The notes under the pieces are model-generated. The model saw only the letters and a program-made list of their open reading frames with translations, was not told where the DNA came from and did not search any database. The position numbers and the translations under genes are program-made. 48,314 bases of DNA from an uncultured Psychroserpens sp. (GTDB lineage Bacteria > Bacteroidota > Bacteroidia > Flavobacteriales > Flavobacteriaceae): the NCBI GenBank assembly GCA_905479815.1, contig CAJQOA010000115.1:1-48314 (forward strand), in the 5' to 3' direction. This document shows positions 32,968 through 40,879 of this stretch, piece after piece. Numbering within the stretch: the stretch's first letter is position 1; every line of letters starts with the position of its first letter.

Positions 32968-32991
32968 AGCTATTAATCAATTATGGTTGAC

Positions 32992-33708
32992 TTAATTCAT
33001 TGGTACTTCAATAATAATTAACTCTGAGTCTCTAGTTGTTAAAATATCTACGTACTCGGTTTCATAAACACCAATAGCGTCTCTTTTATCAAGCGTATTA
33101 TTCTCTACTTCAATTTCACCATCTACAACAAACACATAGAATCCATTGTTTACTGTCTTCGCTTTGAGATTTAGTGATTTCCCACTATCTAAATAAGCAC
33201 GATAAATATAAGCCTGCTGACTTATAGGCAATGCATCACCTATCAATTTATCTTTTGGAGCTACTACAGTTTGTAATTGATTCTTTTTGTCTTCGGAAGA
33301 AAATGAACGTTGCTCGTAATTAGGAGTAACATTCATATCTTCTGGAATAATCCATAACTGAAGAAAATTAACAGCATCAGTTTTACTGTCGTTAAATTCA
33401 GAATGCGTTAAACCTGTTCCTGCACTCATCACTTGTACTTCTCCTACTTCAATAGCACGCTTATTTCCCATGTTGTCTTTGTGAGATAACGCACCAATTA
33501 AAGGAATCGAAATTATTTCCATGTTTTGATGAGGATGCGTACCAAAACCCATTTTAGGTTGTACGATATCATCATTAAGTACGCGAAGCATACCAAAATT
33601 CATACGTTCTGGATTTTGATAACTTGCAAAGCTAAACGTATGGTGTGATTTTAACCATCCATGATCGGCAAAGCCTCTTGTATCTGCTTTATGAACTATA
33701 GTTTTCAT
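32992..33708 (-). CDS. Pirin family protein (238 aa)
   Basis: Bicupin of the YhaK/quercetinase type. Metal ligands are readable: THPHQNMEI (H58, H60) and LTHSEFND (H102, E104). The opening RGFADHGWLKSHHTFSFASY is typical of the small pirin class. Such proteins can cleave quercetin-like flavonols or act as redox-responsive regulators. It is second in a pair with the 290-aa pirin, 19 nt apart. Probably controlled by the MarR regulator next door. Confidence 0.92.
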   Translation of the reverse strand: MKTIVHKADTRGFADHGWLKSHHTFSFASYQNPERMNFGMLRVLNDDIVQPKMGFGTHPHQNMEIISIPLIGALSHKDNMGNKRAIEVGEVQVMSAGTGLTHSEFNDSKTDAVNFLQLWIIPEDMNVTPNYEQRSFSSEDKKNQLQTVVAPKDKLIGDALPISQQAYIYRAYLDSGKSLNLKAKTVNNGFYVFVVDGEIEVENNTLDKRDAIGVYETEYVDILTTRDSELIIIEVPMN

Positions 33709-33727
33709 GTGTTGTCTTTATCTATTA

Positions 33728-34600
33728 TTAGTTTGCTGGCAAAAATCCCATTTTACCCATTTGATAATCTCGCATAGCTTCTAAAAGCTCGGTTTGCGAA
33801 TTCATAACGTATGGTCCATACGTTGCAACGGTTTCATTGATAGGTTCTCCAGAAAGAAATAGAATTTTGCTATCTGTTTCGGCTTCAATTGAAAATCCGT
33901 CGCCATCCTGATTAAACTCTAACAGTTGATTTTTGTCAAGTTCTAGAATTTCCGTCGCATTTATAGTCACTTTACCGCTTAAAAGATAGAGCATTCCTTG
34001 TTGCTTACTATCAAAATTTATCGTGTGCCTACCTCCTGCTTTGGCATCAATCATAAATGCATTTACTGGTGTTTGAGTTCCGATTTTTCCATAGAAATTG
34101 TCAAGAGAACCCGCTATAATTCTAGTCTCAACTTTTTTATCTTCGGAAATGATCACATTAAACTCCTCGTGTTTTGCATGTTGATAGTTAGCTTCCATCA
34201 TTTTTTTCTCCGCAGGCAAATTCAACCACAATTGAATCCCTTCAATGGTACCTCCTCTTTTTACAAGATCTTTAGTTGGTCCTTCTGCATGAATGATACC
34301 TCTTCCAGCAGTTGTCCATTGTACATCACCAGCTTTTACAACGCTCTCATGACCTAATGAGTCGCGATGTAATTGCTCGCCTTGAACTAAAAAAGTTACG
34401 GGTTCAAAACCTCTGTGTGGATGAGGCCCCAAATCAAAAGGGTTATTATCTTCATTGATTTCATAAGGTCCATAATGGTGTAATAACACAAATGGATCTA
34501 TAGATTCAATATGTTGTGTTGGAAATGGTTGACGCAATCTAATTGGTCCCATATTGACGAAATGACTTCGTCCTGCTCTTTTTATTGTATTTAGTTTCAT
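33728..34600 (-). CDS. Pirin family protein (290 aa)
   Basis: Larger pirin-class bicupin. The N-terminal cupin has the full metal site: GPHPHRGFEPVTF (H60, H62) and GIIHAEGP (H104, E106). The C-terminal pirin domain is also present (LFLSGEPINETVATYGPYVMNS). It is the first gene of the pirin pair. Its upstream region holds two strong palindromes, candidate operators for the MarR protein. Confidence 0.93.
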   Translation of the reverse strand: MKLNTIKRAGRSHFVNMGPIRLRQPFPTQHIESIDPFVLLHHYGPYEINEDNNPFDLGPHPHRGFEPVTFLVQGEQLHRDSLGHESVVKAGDVQWTTAGRGIIHAEGPTKDLVKRGGTIEGIQLWLNLPAEKKMMEANYQHAKHEEFNVIISEDKKVETRIIAGSLDNFYGKIGTQTPVNAFMIDAKAGGRHTINFDSKQQGMLYLLSGKVTINATEILELDKNQLLEFNQDGDGFSIEAETDSKILFLSGEPINETVATYGPYVMNSQTELLEAMRDYQMGKMGFLPAN

Positions 34601-34635
34601 GTGTTTTTCTTTATTGTTTTTTTAAAGTCACATGG

Positions 34636-34687
34636 AACATCCATTTCGTATTTGATCATAATATCTAATTTTTTAGATATGGATGTT
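34636..34687. promoter_or_regulatory. Nested inverted repeats upstream of the pirin pair
   Basis: The outer 9-bp arms are AACATCCAT (34636-34644) and ATGGATGTT (34679-34687). Between them, abutting the right arm, is the perfect hairpin ATATCTAA-TTTT-TTAGATAT (34661-34680). Candidate operator for the adjacent MarR regulator. Confidence 0.6.
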
Positions 34688-34710
34688 TCATTTTAAAATT
34701 CTTTCATTGC

Positions 34711-34732
34711 AATACTTTCCATGGAAAGTATT
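34711..34732. promoter_or_regulatory. Perfect 22-bp palindrome between the marR-type and pirin genes
   Basis: The left half is AATACTTTCCA and the right half its exact reverse complement, centred on CATG. The length and symmetry fit a MarR-dimer operator. The site is 18 nt from the marR-type stop codon. Confidence 0.65.
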
Positions 34733-34749
34733 TAGTTAAAAAAACACGT

Positions 34750-35187
34750 TTATCGCATTTTATCTAAAAGATTACTTAGCTGTTCTGCTTCTTTTTCACT
34801 TAAATTTTGAAGTAATTTTTTATTTAAATTATTAGGGATAGATTCTAACAAACCCATGCCTTGTTTAGTTATTGCAATTTTGACAACGCGTCTATCATGT
34901 TCTGATGGTAGTCGTTCAATGTACGCTTTAGCACAAAGCTTATCCATTAATCGTGTCGCATTTGGTGAGCGTTCTAACATTCTATCTTTAATGGTTTGAA
35001 CATTTAGCGGCTCACCAGCTCCTTTTAATATTCTTAGAATATTGTACTGTTGTGGAGAAATACCAAAGTCTTTAAAAAATTCATTTTGACAACTTGTAAT
35101 CCAATTAGCTGTGTAAATAATATTGAGCATTGCTTTTACTCTATTATTTGGAAACGTTGAATTTATGTCTTTTGCTAAATCTCCCAT
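34750..35187 (-). CDS. MarR-family transcriptional regulator
   Basis: This 145-aa winged-helix protein has a DNA-binding core from about FGISPQQYNILRIL to the wing signature LPSEHDRRVVKIAIT. The recognition-helix region is MLERSPNATRLMDKL. Two cysteines, C33 (TSCQNEF) and C85 (DKLCAKA), could sense oxidants or quinones as in other redox MarR proteins; this is inference. It is 31 nt after the FMN reductase gene, in one transcript. The palindromes after its stop codon and the related half-sites before the reductase are likely its targets. Confidence 0.92.
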   Translation of the reverse strand: MGDLAKDINSTFPNNRVKAMLNIIYTANWITSCQNEFFKDFGISPQQYNILRILKGAGEPLNVQTIKDRMLERSPNATRLMDKLCAKAYIERLPSEHDRRVVKIAITKQGMGLLESIPNNLNKKLLQNLSEKEAEQLSNLLDKMR

Positions 35188-35218
35188 TTTTATAAGTCTT
35201 TAATATGTCGCTTAAAAT

Positions 35219-35749
35219 TTATAAACTATCCTGAAATTGCTTTACTTCTTCTATTAACTGCCCTTGTAATTCAGTATTAGTTATTTTTCCTTCTGAAAAA
35301 TTATCACCAAAAGAAGGGAAAGAAAATGATCCTACAATGTTACCACCCATGTACTGAAAACGACCTTGAGCTATTTCTAGACCTGTTGCTCCTCCTCTAG
35401 CTCCTGGAGATGTTGCCATTAATAGCATTGGTTTATCACTCCATAGTTTTCCATCTATTCTTGATAGCCAATCAAATAGGTTTTTAAATACAGTTGCATA
35501 AGTACCATTATGCTCAGCAAGAGATAGGATGATACCATCTGTAGATTTTATGTATTGCAAAAATTTATGTGCATTATCTGGAATACCATGCGCTATCTCA
35601 TAATCCATTCCATAAAGTGGTAATTCAAAATCATTTAAATCTAAAACAGTAACTTCTACATTATCAACTAAAGTTGATGCGTAAACTGCTAATTGTTTAT
35701 TTATTGAATCTTTACTGTTACTTCCTGCAAATGTTATAATATTCTTCAT
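35219..35749 (-). CDS. NAD(P)H-dependent FMN reductase
   Basis: This 176-aa flavodoxin-like protein has the flavin-phosphate loop FAGSNSKDSINKQLA at the N-terminus and the isoalloxazine-contacting SLAEHNGTYATVFKNLFDWL at about residues 97-116. Such enzymes reduce quinones, azo compounds or chromate with NAD(P)H. It is the first gene of the transcript containing the MarR regulator, which fits a quinone/electrophile response. Confidence 0.9.
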   Translation of the reverse strand: MKNIITFAGSNSKDSINKQLAVYASTLVDNVEVTVLDLNDFELPLYGMDYEIAHGIPDNAHKFLQYIKSTDGIILSLAEHNGTYATVFKNLFDWLSRIDGKLWSDKPMLLMATSPGARGGATGLEIAQGRFQYMGGNIVGSFSFPSFGDNFSEGKITNTELQGQLIEEVKQFQDSL

Positions 35750-35770
35750 TTTTTTTATGTTTATTAGTAC

Positions 35771-35818
35771 AAATATACAATAAAATAATCATATATTCCT
35801 AGGGAACTATTTCCATGT
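35771..35818 (-). promoter_or_regulatory. Candidate promoter and MarR operator before the FMN reductase
   Basis: On the minus strand TATATTTG (35771-35778) is an exact TAnnTTTG -7 match 22 nt before the start. In the -33 zone lies the near-palindrome TTCCTAGGGAA (35798-35808), then TTTCCATG (35811-35818), which repeats a half of the 22-bp palindrome at 34711. A repressor bound there would cover the -33 region. Confidence 0.55.
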
Positions 35819-35892
35819 AATTAATTTTAACAAAATATTCGCTTTTTAATCCGTGTCGCGTTTCGTAAATTCGTGGGAAATTAAAACACACT

Positions 35893-37521
35893 ATGGATTT
35901 AAACTTCAATAAAAACGAAGATCATAATAAATTACTCCTTTCTGACCTTAAAAAGCGTTTCGCCAAAGTAAAGCTTGGAGGTGGAGAAAAGCGAATTGAA
36001 AAGCATCATGCAAAAGGGAAAATGACTGCTAGAGAACGTGTTAATTATCTTTTAGATTCAAAAAAGCCATCCATAGAAATTGGTGCTTTTGCTGGAGACG
36101 GCATGTATGAAGAACATGGTGGCTGTCCTTCTGGAGGTGTTGTGGTTAAAATGGGATATGTTAAAGGCAAGCAGTGTATTGTTGTAGCTAATGATGCTAC
36201 AGTAAAAGCTGGAGCATGGTTTCCTATTACTGGAAAAAAGAATTTACGTGCTCAAGAAATTGCTATTGAAAACCGATTACCAATCATATATTTAGTAGAT
36301 TCTGCAGGTGTGTATTTGCCAATGCAGGATGAAATTTTTCCAGACAAAGAACATTTTGGTCGCATATTTAGAAACAATGCAGTCATGAGTAGCATGGGAA
36401 TTACGCAAATTGCTGCTGTTATGGGAAGTTGTGTTGCTGGTGGTGCTTATTTACCTATTATGAGTGATGAAGCGCTTATTGTTGATAAAACAGGAAGCAT
36501 ATTTCTTGCTGGTAGTTATTTAGTAAAAGCTGCCATTGGAGAAAGTATTGACAATGAAACTTTAGGAGGCGCAACAACACATTGTGAAATCTCTGGAGTG
36601 ACAGATTACAAAGCTAAAGACGATAAGGATGCGTTGGAAACTATTCAGCGTTTAATGGATAAGATTGGTGATTATGATAAAGCTGGTTTTAATAGATCCG
36701 ATATCAAAAAACCAAAAGAAAACCCTGAAGATATTTATGGGATTTTACCTAAATCACGTGCAGAACAGTACGACATGAAAGAGATTATCAAACGACTAGT
36801 TGATAACAGTGAGTTTGATGAATATAAAGAAGGCTATGGAAAAACAATCATCACAGCCTACGCTCGTATTGATGGTTGGGCAGTTGGTATTGTTGCCAAT
36901 CAACGTAAATTGGTTAAAACCAAAAGTGGCGAAATGCAGTTTGGTGGTGTGATTTATAATGATAGTGCAGATAAGGCGACGCGTTTTATTGCAAATTGTA
37001 ACCAAAAGAAAATCCCGTTAGTCTTTTTACAAGATGTTACCGGTTTTATGGTTGGTAGTAAATCTGAACATGGTGGTATTATCAAAGATGGTGCTAAAAT
37101 GGTAAATGCCGTTAGTAACAGTGTGGTGCCTAAGTTTACTATTATCCTCGGAAACAGTTACGGCGCAGGAAATTATGCGATGTGCGGAAAAGCTTATGAC
37201 CCTAGACTTATTGCTGCATGGCCAAGTGCTGAATTAGCAGTAATGAGCGGAAACTCTGCAGCCAAAGTTTTACTACAAATTGAAAAGGCTTCACTTCTTA
37301 AGAAAGGTGAAAAAATTACCGAAGAAAAAGAGAAAGCCCTTTTTGATAAAATTAAAAATAGATACGATAACCAAGTATCGCCTTATTATGCAGCGTCTCG
37401 TATTTGGACAGATGCTGTTATTGATCCTTTAGATACAAGAACTTGGATTAGTATGGGAATAGAAGCTGCAAACCACGCTCCTATTGAAAAACCTTTTAAT
37501 ATGGGAGTTTTACAGGTTTAG
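35893..37521 (+). CDS. Acyl-CoA carboxylase, carboxyltransferase (beta) subunit
   Basis: This 542-aa protein transfers carboxyl from biotin to an acyl-CoA, probably methylcrotonyl-CoA (leucine breakdown) or propionyl-CoA. The N-terminal half has HHAKGKMTARERVNYLLD and CVAGGAYLPIMSDE. The C-terminal half has LQDVTGFMVGS and NSYGAGNYAMCGKAYDPRL. These are the two crotonase-fold carboxyltransferase domains with their oxyanion-hole glycines. The biotin-carboxylase (alpha) subunit is not in the window. Closest in style to the methylcrotonyl-CoA branch, but the substrate is not certain. Confidence 0.9.
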   Translation: MDLNFNKNEDHNKLLLSDLKKRFAKVKLGGGEKRIEKHHAKGKMTARERVNYLLDSKKPSIEIGAFAGDGMYEEHGGCPSGGVVVKMGYVKGKQCIVVANDATVKAGAWFPITGKKNLRAQEIAIENRLPIIYLVDSAGVYLPMQDEIFPDKEHFGRIFRNNAVMSSMGITQIAAVMGSCVAGGAYLPIMSDEALIVDKTGSIFLAGSYLVKAAIGESIDNETLGGATTHCEISGVTDYKAKDDKDALETIQRLMDKIGDYDKAGFNRSDIKKPKENPEDIYGILPKSRAEQYDMKEIIKRLVDNSEFDEYKEGYGKTIITAYARIDGWAVGIVANQRKLVKTKSGEMQFGGVIYNDSADKATRFIANCNQKKIPLVFLQDVTGFMVGSKSEHGGIIKDGAKMVNAVSNSVVPKFTIILGNSYGAGNYAMCGKAYDPRLIAAWPSAELAVMSGNSAAKVLLQIEKASLLKKGEKITEEKEKALFDKIKNRYDNQVSPYYAASRIWTDAVIDPLDTRTWISMGIEAANHAPIEKPFNMGVLQV

Positions 37522-37522
37522 T

Positions 37523-38809
37523 ATGTCACAACAAAAAACAACTTCACCAGCTTATATCATCATCTTACTTATATTAGCTGGTGAGGCTGTTTTTATATTA
37601 CCTTTTGTTTTACAGCGCATTTTTAGAACAACCTTTTTAGAATCATTTGCTATTAGTCAAACTGAATTGGGAAGTTGCTTTTCTGTCTATGGCATTGTTG
37701 CTTTATTTTCTTATTTATTTGGCGGCCCTTTCGCAGATAGATTTCGTCCACATATATTAATGTCTGCTGCTTTAATGCTCACAGGAATTGGTGGTTTTTA
37801 TTTGGCTACATACCCTTCGTTGGCAAATCTTCATATACTTTATGGCTTTTGGGGTTTTACCACTATTTTCTTGTTTTGGGCTGCAATGATTAAAGCCACA
37901 AGAATTTGGGGCGGACAAAATAAACAAGGGATTGCTTTTGGGTTTTTAGATGGTGGACGCGGATTGGTTGCTGCACTTTTTGGATCAGTAGGTGTATTGA
38001 TATTTTCAGCATTTATAACTAAAGACATTGAACTCACCTCTGTTTTAGAACGTAAAGTCGCTTTTAAACAAGTCATTATTTACACCGCTTTTGCGATTTG
38101 TGTGGTATCTGTTCTTGTGTTCTTCTTTTTGAAAAATTTACATTCTTCGGAAGAAAAACAAATTGAACTCCAAGTTGAAGAACCAAAACTCCTGACATTA
38201 GACAATTTTAAAATAGTCATGAAGTTTAAAGCCGTTTGGTTGCTAATGATTATTATTCTATGTGCTTATTACAGTTATAAAATGACTAACCTTTTTAGTC
38301 AATATGCAGAACAAGTCATGCATTACAACAAAATTGAAGCGGCAAAAGTTGGGACTTATTTATTATATATGAGACCAGTTATTGGTGTTACAATTGGTCT
38401 GTTAGCCGATAGAACAAAAGCTAGTCTTTGGATTATTATAGGTTTCTTTTTAATGGCAATAACAAGTTTAATTTTTGCTCTTGGCATCATAAATAACTCA
38501 ACCTCTTTATTGTTTGTTTTATCTATAGGTACTATGGCTATAGGCGTGTATTCGGCTAGAGTTTTATATTTTGCTACTTTAGAAGAGAGTAAAATACCTT
38601 TGGCAGTTACAGGAACTGCTGTAGGTTTTATTTCTGTTATTGGTTATACACCTGATATATTCACTGGTCTAATTAATGGTTATTTTTTAGATACTTACAA
38701 TGAAGTAGTCGGACATCAAATTGTTTTTGCAATTATGTTTGGTTTTGCAGTAATTGGCTTAATAGCATCCTTTTCGTTGTACAAACATTCTAAATCAACA
38801 ACTGTTTAG
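37523..38809 (+). CDS. MFS transporter
   Basis: I take ATG at 37523, 1 nt after the carboxylase stop, giving 428 aa; an upstream in-frame ATG at 37484 would overlap it and add a hydrophilic leader. There are about twelve transmembrane helices in two halves with a central hydrophilic loop (HSSEEKQIELQVEEPK). The between-helix motif GGPFADRFRPH matches the MFS loop 2-3 pattern (GxxxDRxxR), and GLLADRTKAS gives its second copy. The substrate is unknown. The stop overlaps the convergent M24 stop by 4 nt. Confidence 0.9.
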   Translation: MSQQKTTSPAYIIILLILAGEAVFILPFVLQRIFRTTFLESFAISQTELGSCFSVYGIVALFSYLFGGPFADRFRPHILMSAALMLTGIGGFYLATYPSLANLHILYGFWGFTTIFLFWAAMIKATRIWGGQNKQGIAFGFLDGGRGLVAALFGSVGVLIFSAFITKDIELTSVLERKVAFKQVIIYTAFAICVVSVLVFFFLKNLHSSEEKQIELQVEEPKLLTLDNFKIVMKFKAVWLLMIIILCAYYSYKMTNLFSQYAEQVMHYNKIEAAKVGTYLLYMRPVIGVTIGLLADRTKASLWIIIGFFLMAITSLIFALGIINNSTSLLFVLSIGTMAIGVYSARVLYFATLEESKIPLAVTGTAVGFISVIGYTPDIFTGLINGYFLDTYNEVVGHQIVFAIMFGFAVIGLIASFSLYKHSKSTTV

Positions 38810-40143
38810 TTCCCTTGGTGTTCTTTAACTCTTGGTATTGTTAGCAATGTTGTTTGACGTCCATTCACATATCTAAACCCAGTTTCTCCATAAAAACCAG
38901 CTTCTTCTAACATCACTCTAATATCACGCTTCCATTCTGGGATATTGACAGTCGTATTTAATTCAATCGCGTATACTGTGTTTGGATATAACGGATAATC
39001 ACCAGTACCTGCAACACCTCCTTGAGAATCCCACATCCCAATGGTTGGACCTGAAGAATGCCCATAACTTCCTAAAGGATGTGTGTAAATTGAAGGCTTC
39101 AAACCTTCGGCTTTGGCTTCTTGAAGTGATTTTAAAAGTATATCATTTCCTGTTTTTCCTGTTTCGAAATTAGCAGTAAAAATATCTTGAACACGGTTTC
39201 CATCTTTTAGCGCCTCTATTAAAAATTGTGGAGGTGTCGTTTCATTTGGTTTTAAAACATAAGCTAATTCTTGGCAATCGGTATTCAATCTTAAATACGT
39301 AATCCCGAAATCACAATGCACTAAATCTCCAGGCACAATGACTTGTTCTTCTGGTCGATCTGAAAACGAATATAAATGTCCTTTTAAATCCTCTTTTGAG
39401 CGTTGTACATCAACCGTTGGATGAAACCACGTTTGCAAACCTAGATCTATTACTTTTTGGCGCATCCACCACTCTACATCTGATGTTGTTGTAATACCTG
39501 GTGTGATTACTTTTTCAGAAAACGCTTCTGCTATAATATCATGTGTAATGTCGACTAGTTGATTATAAATAATCATCTCTCTCTCTGTTCTAGTTTCAAT
39601 CCAACCTATGGCTAACTTTTCCGCAGAAACGACTTTCGCTTTATATTGCTTTGGCAGTACTTGCATGAATTCATCATAATCGGTTTTATCAAGACCATCA
39701 GCAATATTAAAGTGCGTTGAATAATTTAACCCAATGTTTTTAGGATTTCGCTCTTCTATAATCTCTACAAGACGATTCCATTGATTGGGCTGCTTCTCTT
39801 TATCCCAAGCTGAAATGATATTATCTCCAAAATTGTAACGTGCAACTGCTAATTTTTCTATCGTATCATTTTCCTTATCTCTATAGAAAACAATAATAGT
39901 TCGTCGTCTAGCATTTAGCCATTTTGCAGGTAACATTGTTTTTAAAACAGGATCTTCATTATATTCTCTAGAGATTAAAATCCACATATCTAGATGAGCA
40001 CGATCCATTAACTCTGGCAACAAATTATTAAAACGATCTTCTAGTATATCATCTATAACTACTGCTTGTTCTTTAACAGATAAAATTTGCTGTGCATGGA
40101 TTTGAAATGTCACAAATAATACGAGGATGCATAATTTTTTCAT
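38806..40143 (-). CDS. Exported M24-family metallopeptidase (Xaa-Pro aminopeptidase-like)
   Basis: This 445-aa protein has a signal peptide (about 1-18, ending IHAQQ), so it is periplasmic. It has a creatinase-like N-domain (ARRRTIIVFYRDK) and a pita-bread catalytic domain with metal ligands D278 (HCDFGITY), D289 (NTDCQEL), the histidine in HPLGSYGHSSGPTIGMWD and glutamate in YAIELNT. Both expected aspartates are present, so it should be catalytically active. It likely trims N-terminal Xaa-Pro from peptides. Convergent with the MFS gene. Confidence 0.9.
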   Translation of the reverse strand: MKKLCILVLFVTFQIHAQQILSVKEQAVVIDDILEDRFNNLLPELMDRAHLDMWILISREYNEDPVLKTMLPAKWLNARRRTIIVFYRDKENDTIEKLAVARYNFGDNIISAWDKEKQPNQWNRLVEIIEERNPKNIGLNYSTHFNIADGLDKTDYDEFMQVLPKQYKAKVVSAEKLAIGWIETRTEREMIIYNQLVDITHDIIAEAFSEKVITPGITTTSDVEWWMRQKVIDLGLQTWFHPTVDVQRSKEDLKGHLYSFSDRPEEQVIVPGDLVHCDFGITYLRLNTDCQELAYVLKPNETTPPQFLIEALKDGNRVQDIFTANFETGKTGNDILLKSLQEAKAEGLKPSIYTHPLGSYGHSSGPTIGMWDSQGGVAGTGDYPLYPNTVYAIELNTTVNIPEWKRDIRVMLEEAGFYGETGFRYVNGRQTTLLTIPRVKEHQGN

Positions 40144-40187
40144 ATAGCTGATAGTTGAGCTTAAAAATATGCAATTTCGAGTGTTTA

Positions 40188-40784
40188 TTAATCCTTAATT
40201 ACAGAAATAATTTCTGGCAATAAAGCAATTGCTGTGATTAGAATAGTGTTATTTCTCTTTTTTGGAACTACAGAATTTTGAGTATTAATAGCATTAACTG
40301 CATTTGGATTCCTAATCATCACAACAGTATTTATAGCATCTTCTTCAAAATTTTCTTTAGCATAAGCATATGCCAATTCTATACCATCAATATGTAATTC
40401 TTTAATACTCGATTTGAAATTTTCTAGAGCGTACATGATTTTCTTCAACTCTTTTGGAGATGTTTTCTTGAGTGAAACTCCGTTAATTCCTGAATATGCT
40501 ATAATAGATACATGATCATTTTCGGAAAGTCGCTTGGAGACCAATTTAAAGGTCTGTTTTAAAATAACCTTATCTTCTATAGATAATCCATTTGGTGAGG
40601 ATTGTACCAAAAATGTAATATTCTTTATAGATAGTGAATCTCCCTGTGAGCTTCTATCTATGTTTTCAATAACATATGAGATAACATTTTCAATAGCTAC
40701 AGATTTTGTTTCGATGGCCATTTCTTGACCGCTAACAGCATAGCTTAATAAACAAACTAGTGTTAATGTGATTTGATTTTTCAT
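40188..40784 (-). CDS. Degenerate VWA-like exported membrane protein
   Basis: This 198-aa protein has a signal peptide (about 1-19) and a C-terminal hydrophobic helix (about 178-196, NTILITAIALLPEIISVI). The centre aligns by eye with the VWA domain of YfbK-type proteins: strand ITFLVQSSPNG where DxSxS should be, then LSENDHVSIIAYSGINGVSL, then IDGIELAYAYAKENF, then INTVVMIRNP. The MIDAS metal site is lost (Asp to Gln at position 61). It therefore probably binds a partner without metal. It is preceded by two 14-bp direct repeats. Function unknown. Confidence 0.6.
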   Translation of the reverse strand: MKNQITLTLVCLLSYAVSGQEMAIETKSVAIENVISYVIENIDRSSQGDSLSIKNITFLVQSSPNGLSIEDKVILKQTFKLVSKRLSENDHVSIIAYSGINGVSLKKTSPKELKKIMYALENFKSSIKELHIDGIELAYAYAKENFEEDAINTVVMIRNPNAVNAINTQNSVVPKKRNNTILITAIALLPEIISVIKD

Positions 40785-40844
40785 TGGATTATGGTTTTAA
40801 GTTATTTAAACTTACCATCAAACAAGGACGAATAAAATGACAAA

Positions 40845-40879
40845 TGAGTGAACTACTATTTTGAGTGAGTGAACTACTA
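40845..40879 (-). repeat. Two 14-bp direct repeats, 21-bp period
   Basis: TGAGTGAACTACTA occurs at 40845-40858 and 40866-40879, upstream of the VWA-like gene and running into the menE stop codon. The 21-bp period places both copies on one face of the helix, as with LytTR-type regulator sites. It could also be a local duplication. Confidence 0.7.

Noticed and set aside
33998-34357. 119-aa open frame antisense to the larger pirin
   Set aside because: The opposite strand codes a complete pirin with its full metal site. The translation shows no domain.
37484-37522. Upstream start for the MFS transporter
   Set aside because: It would overlap the carboxylase gene by 38 nt and add a hydrophilic leader; the ATG at 37523 gives a normal transporter N-terminus.
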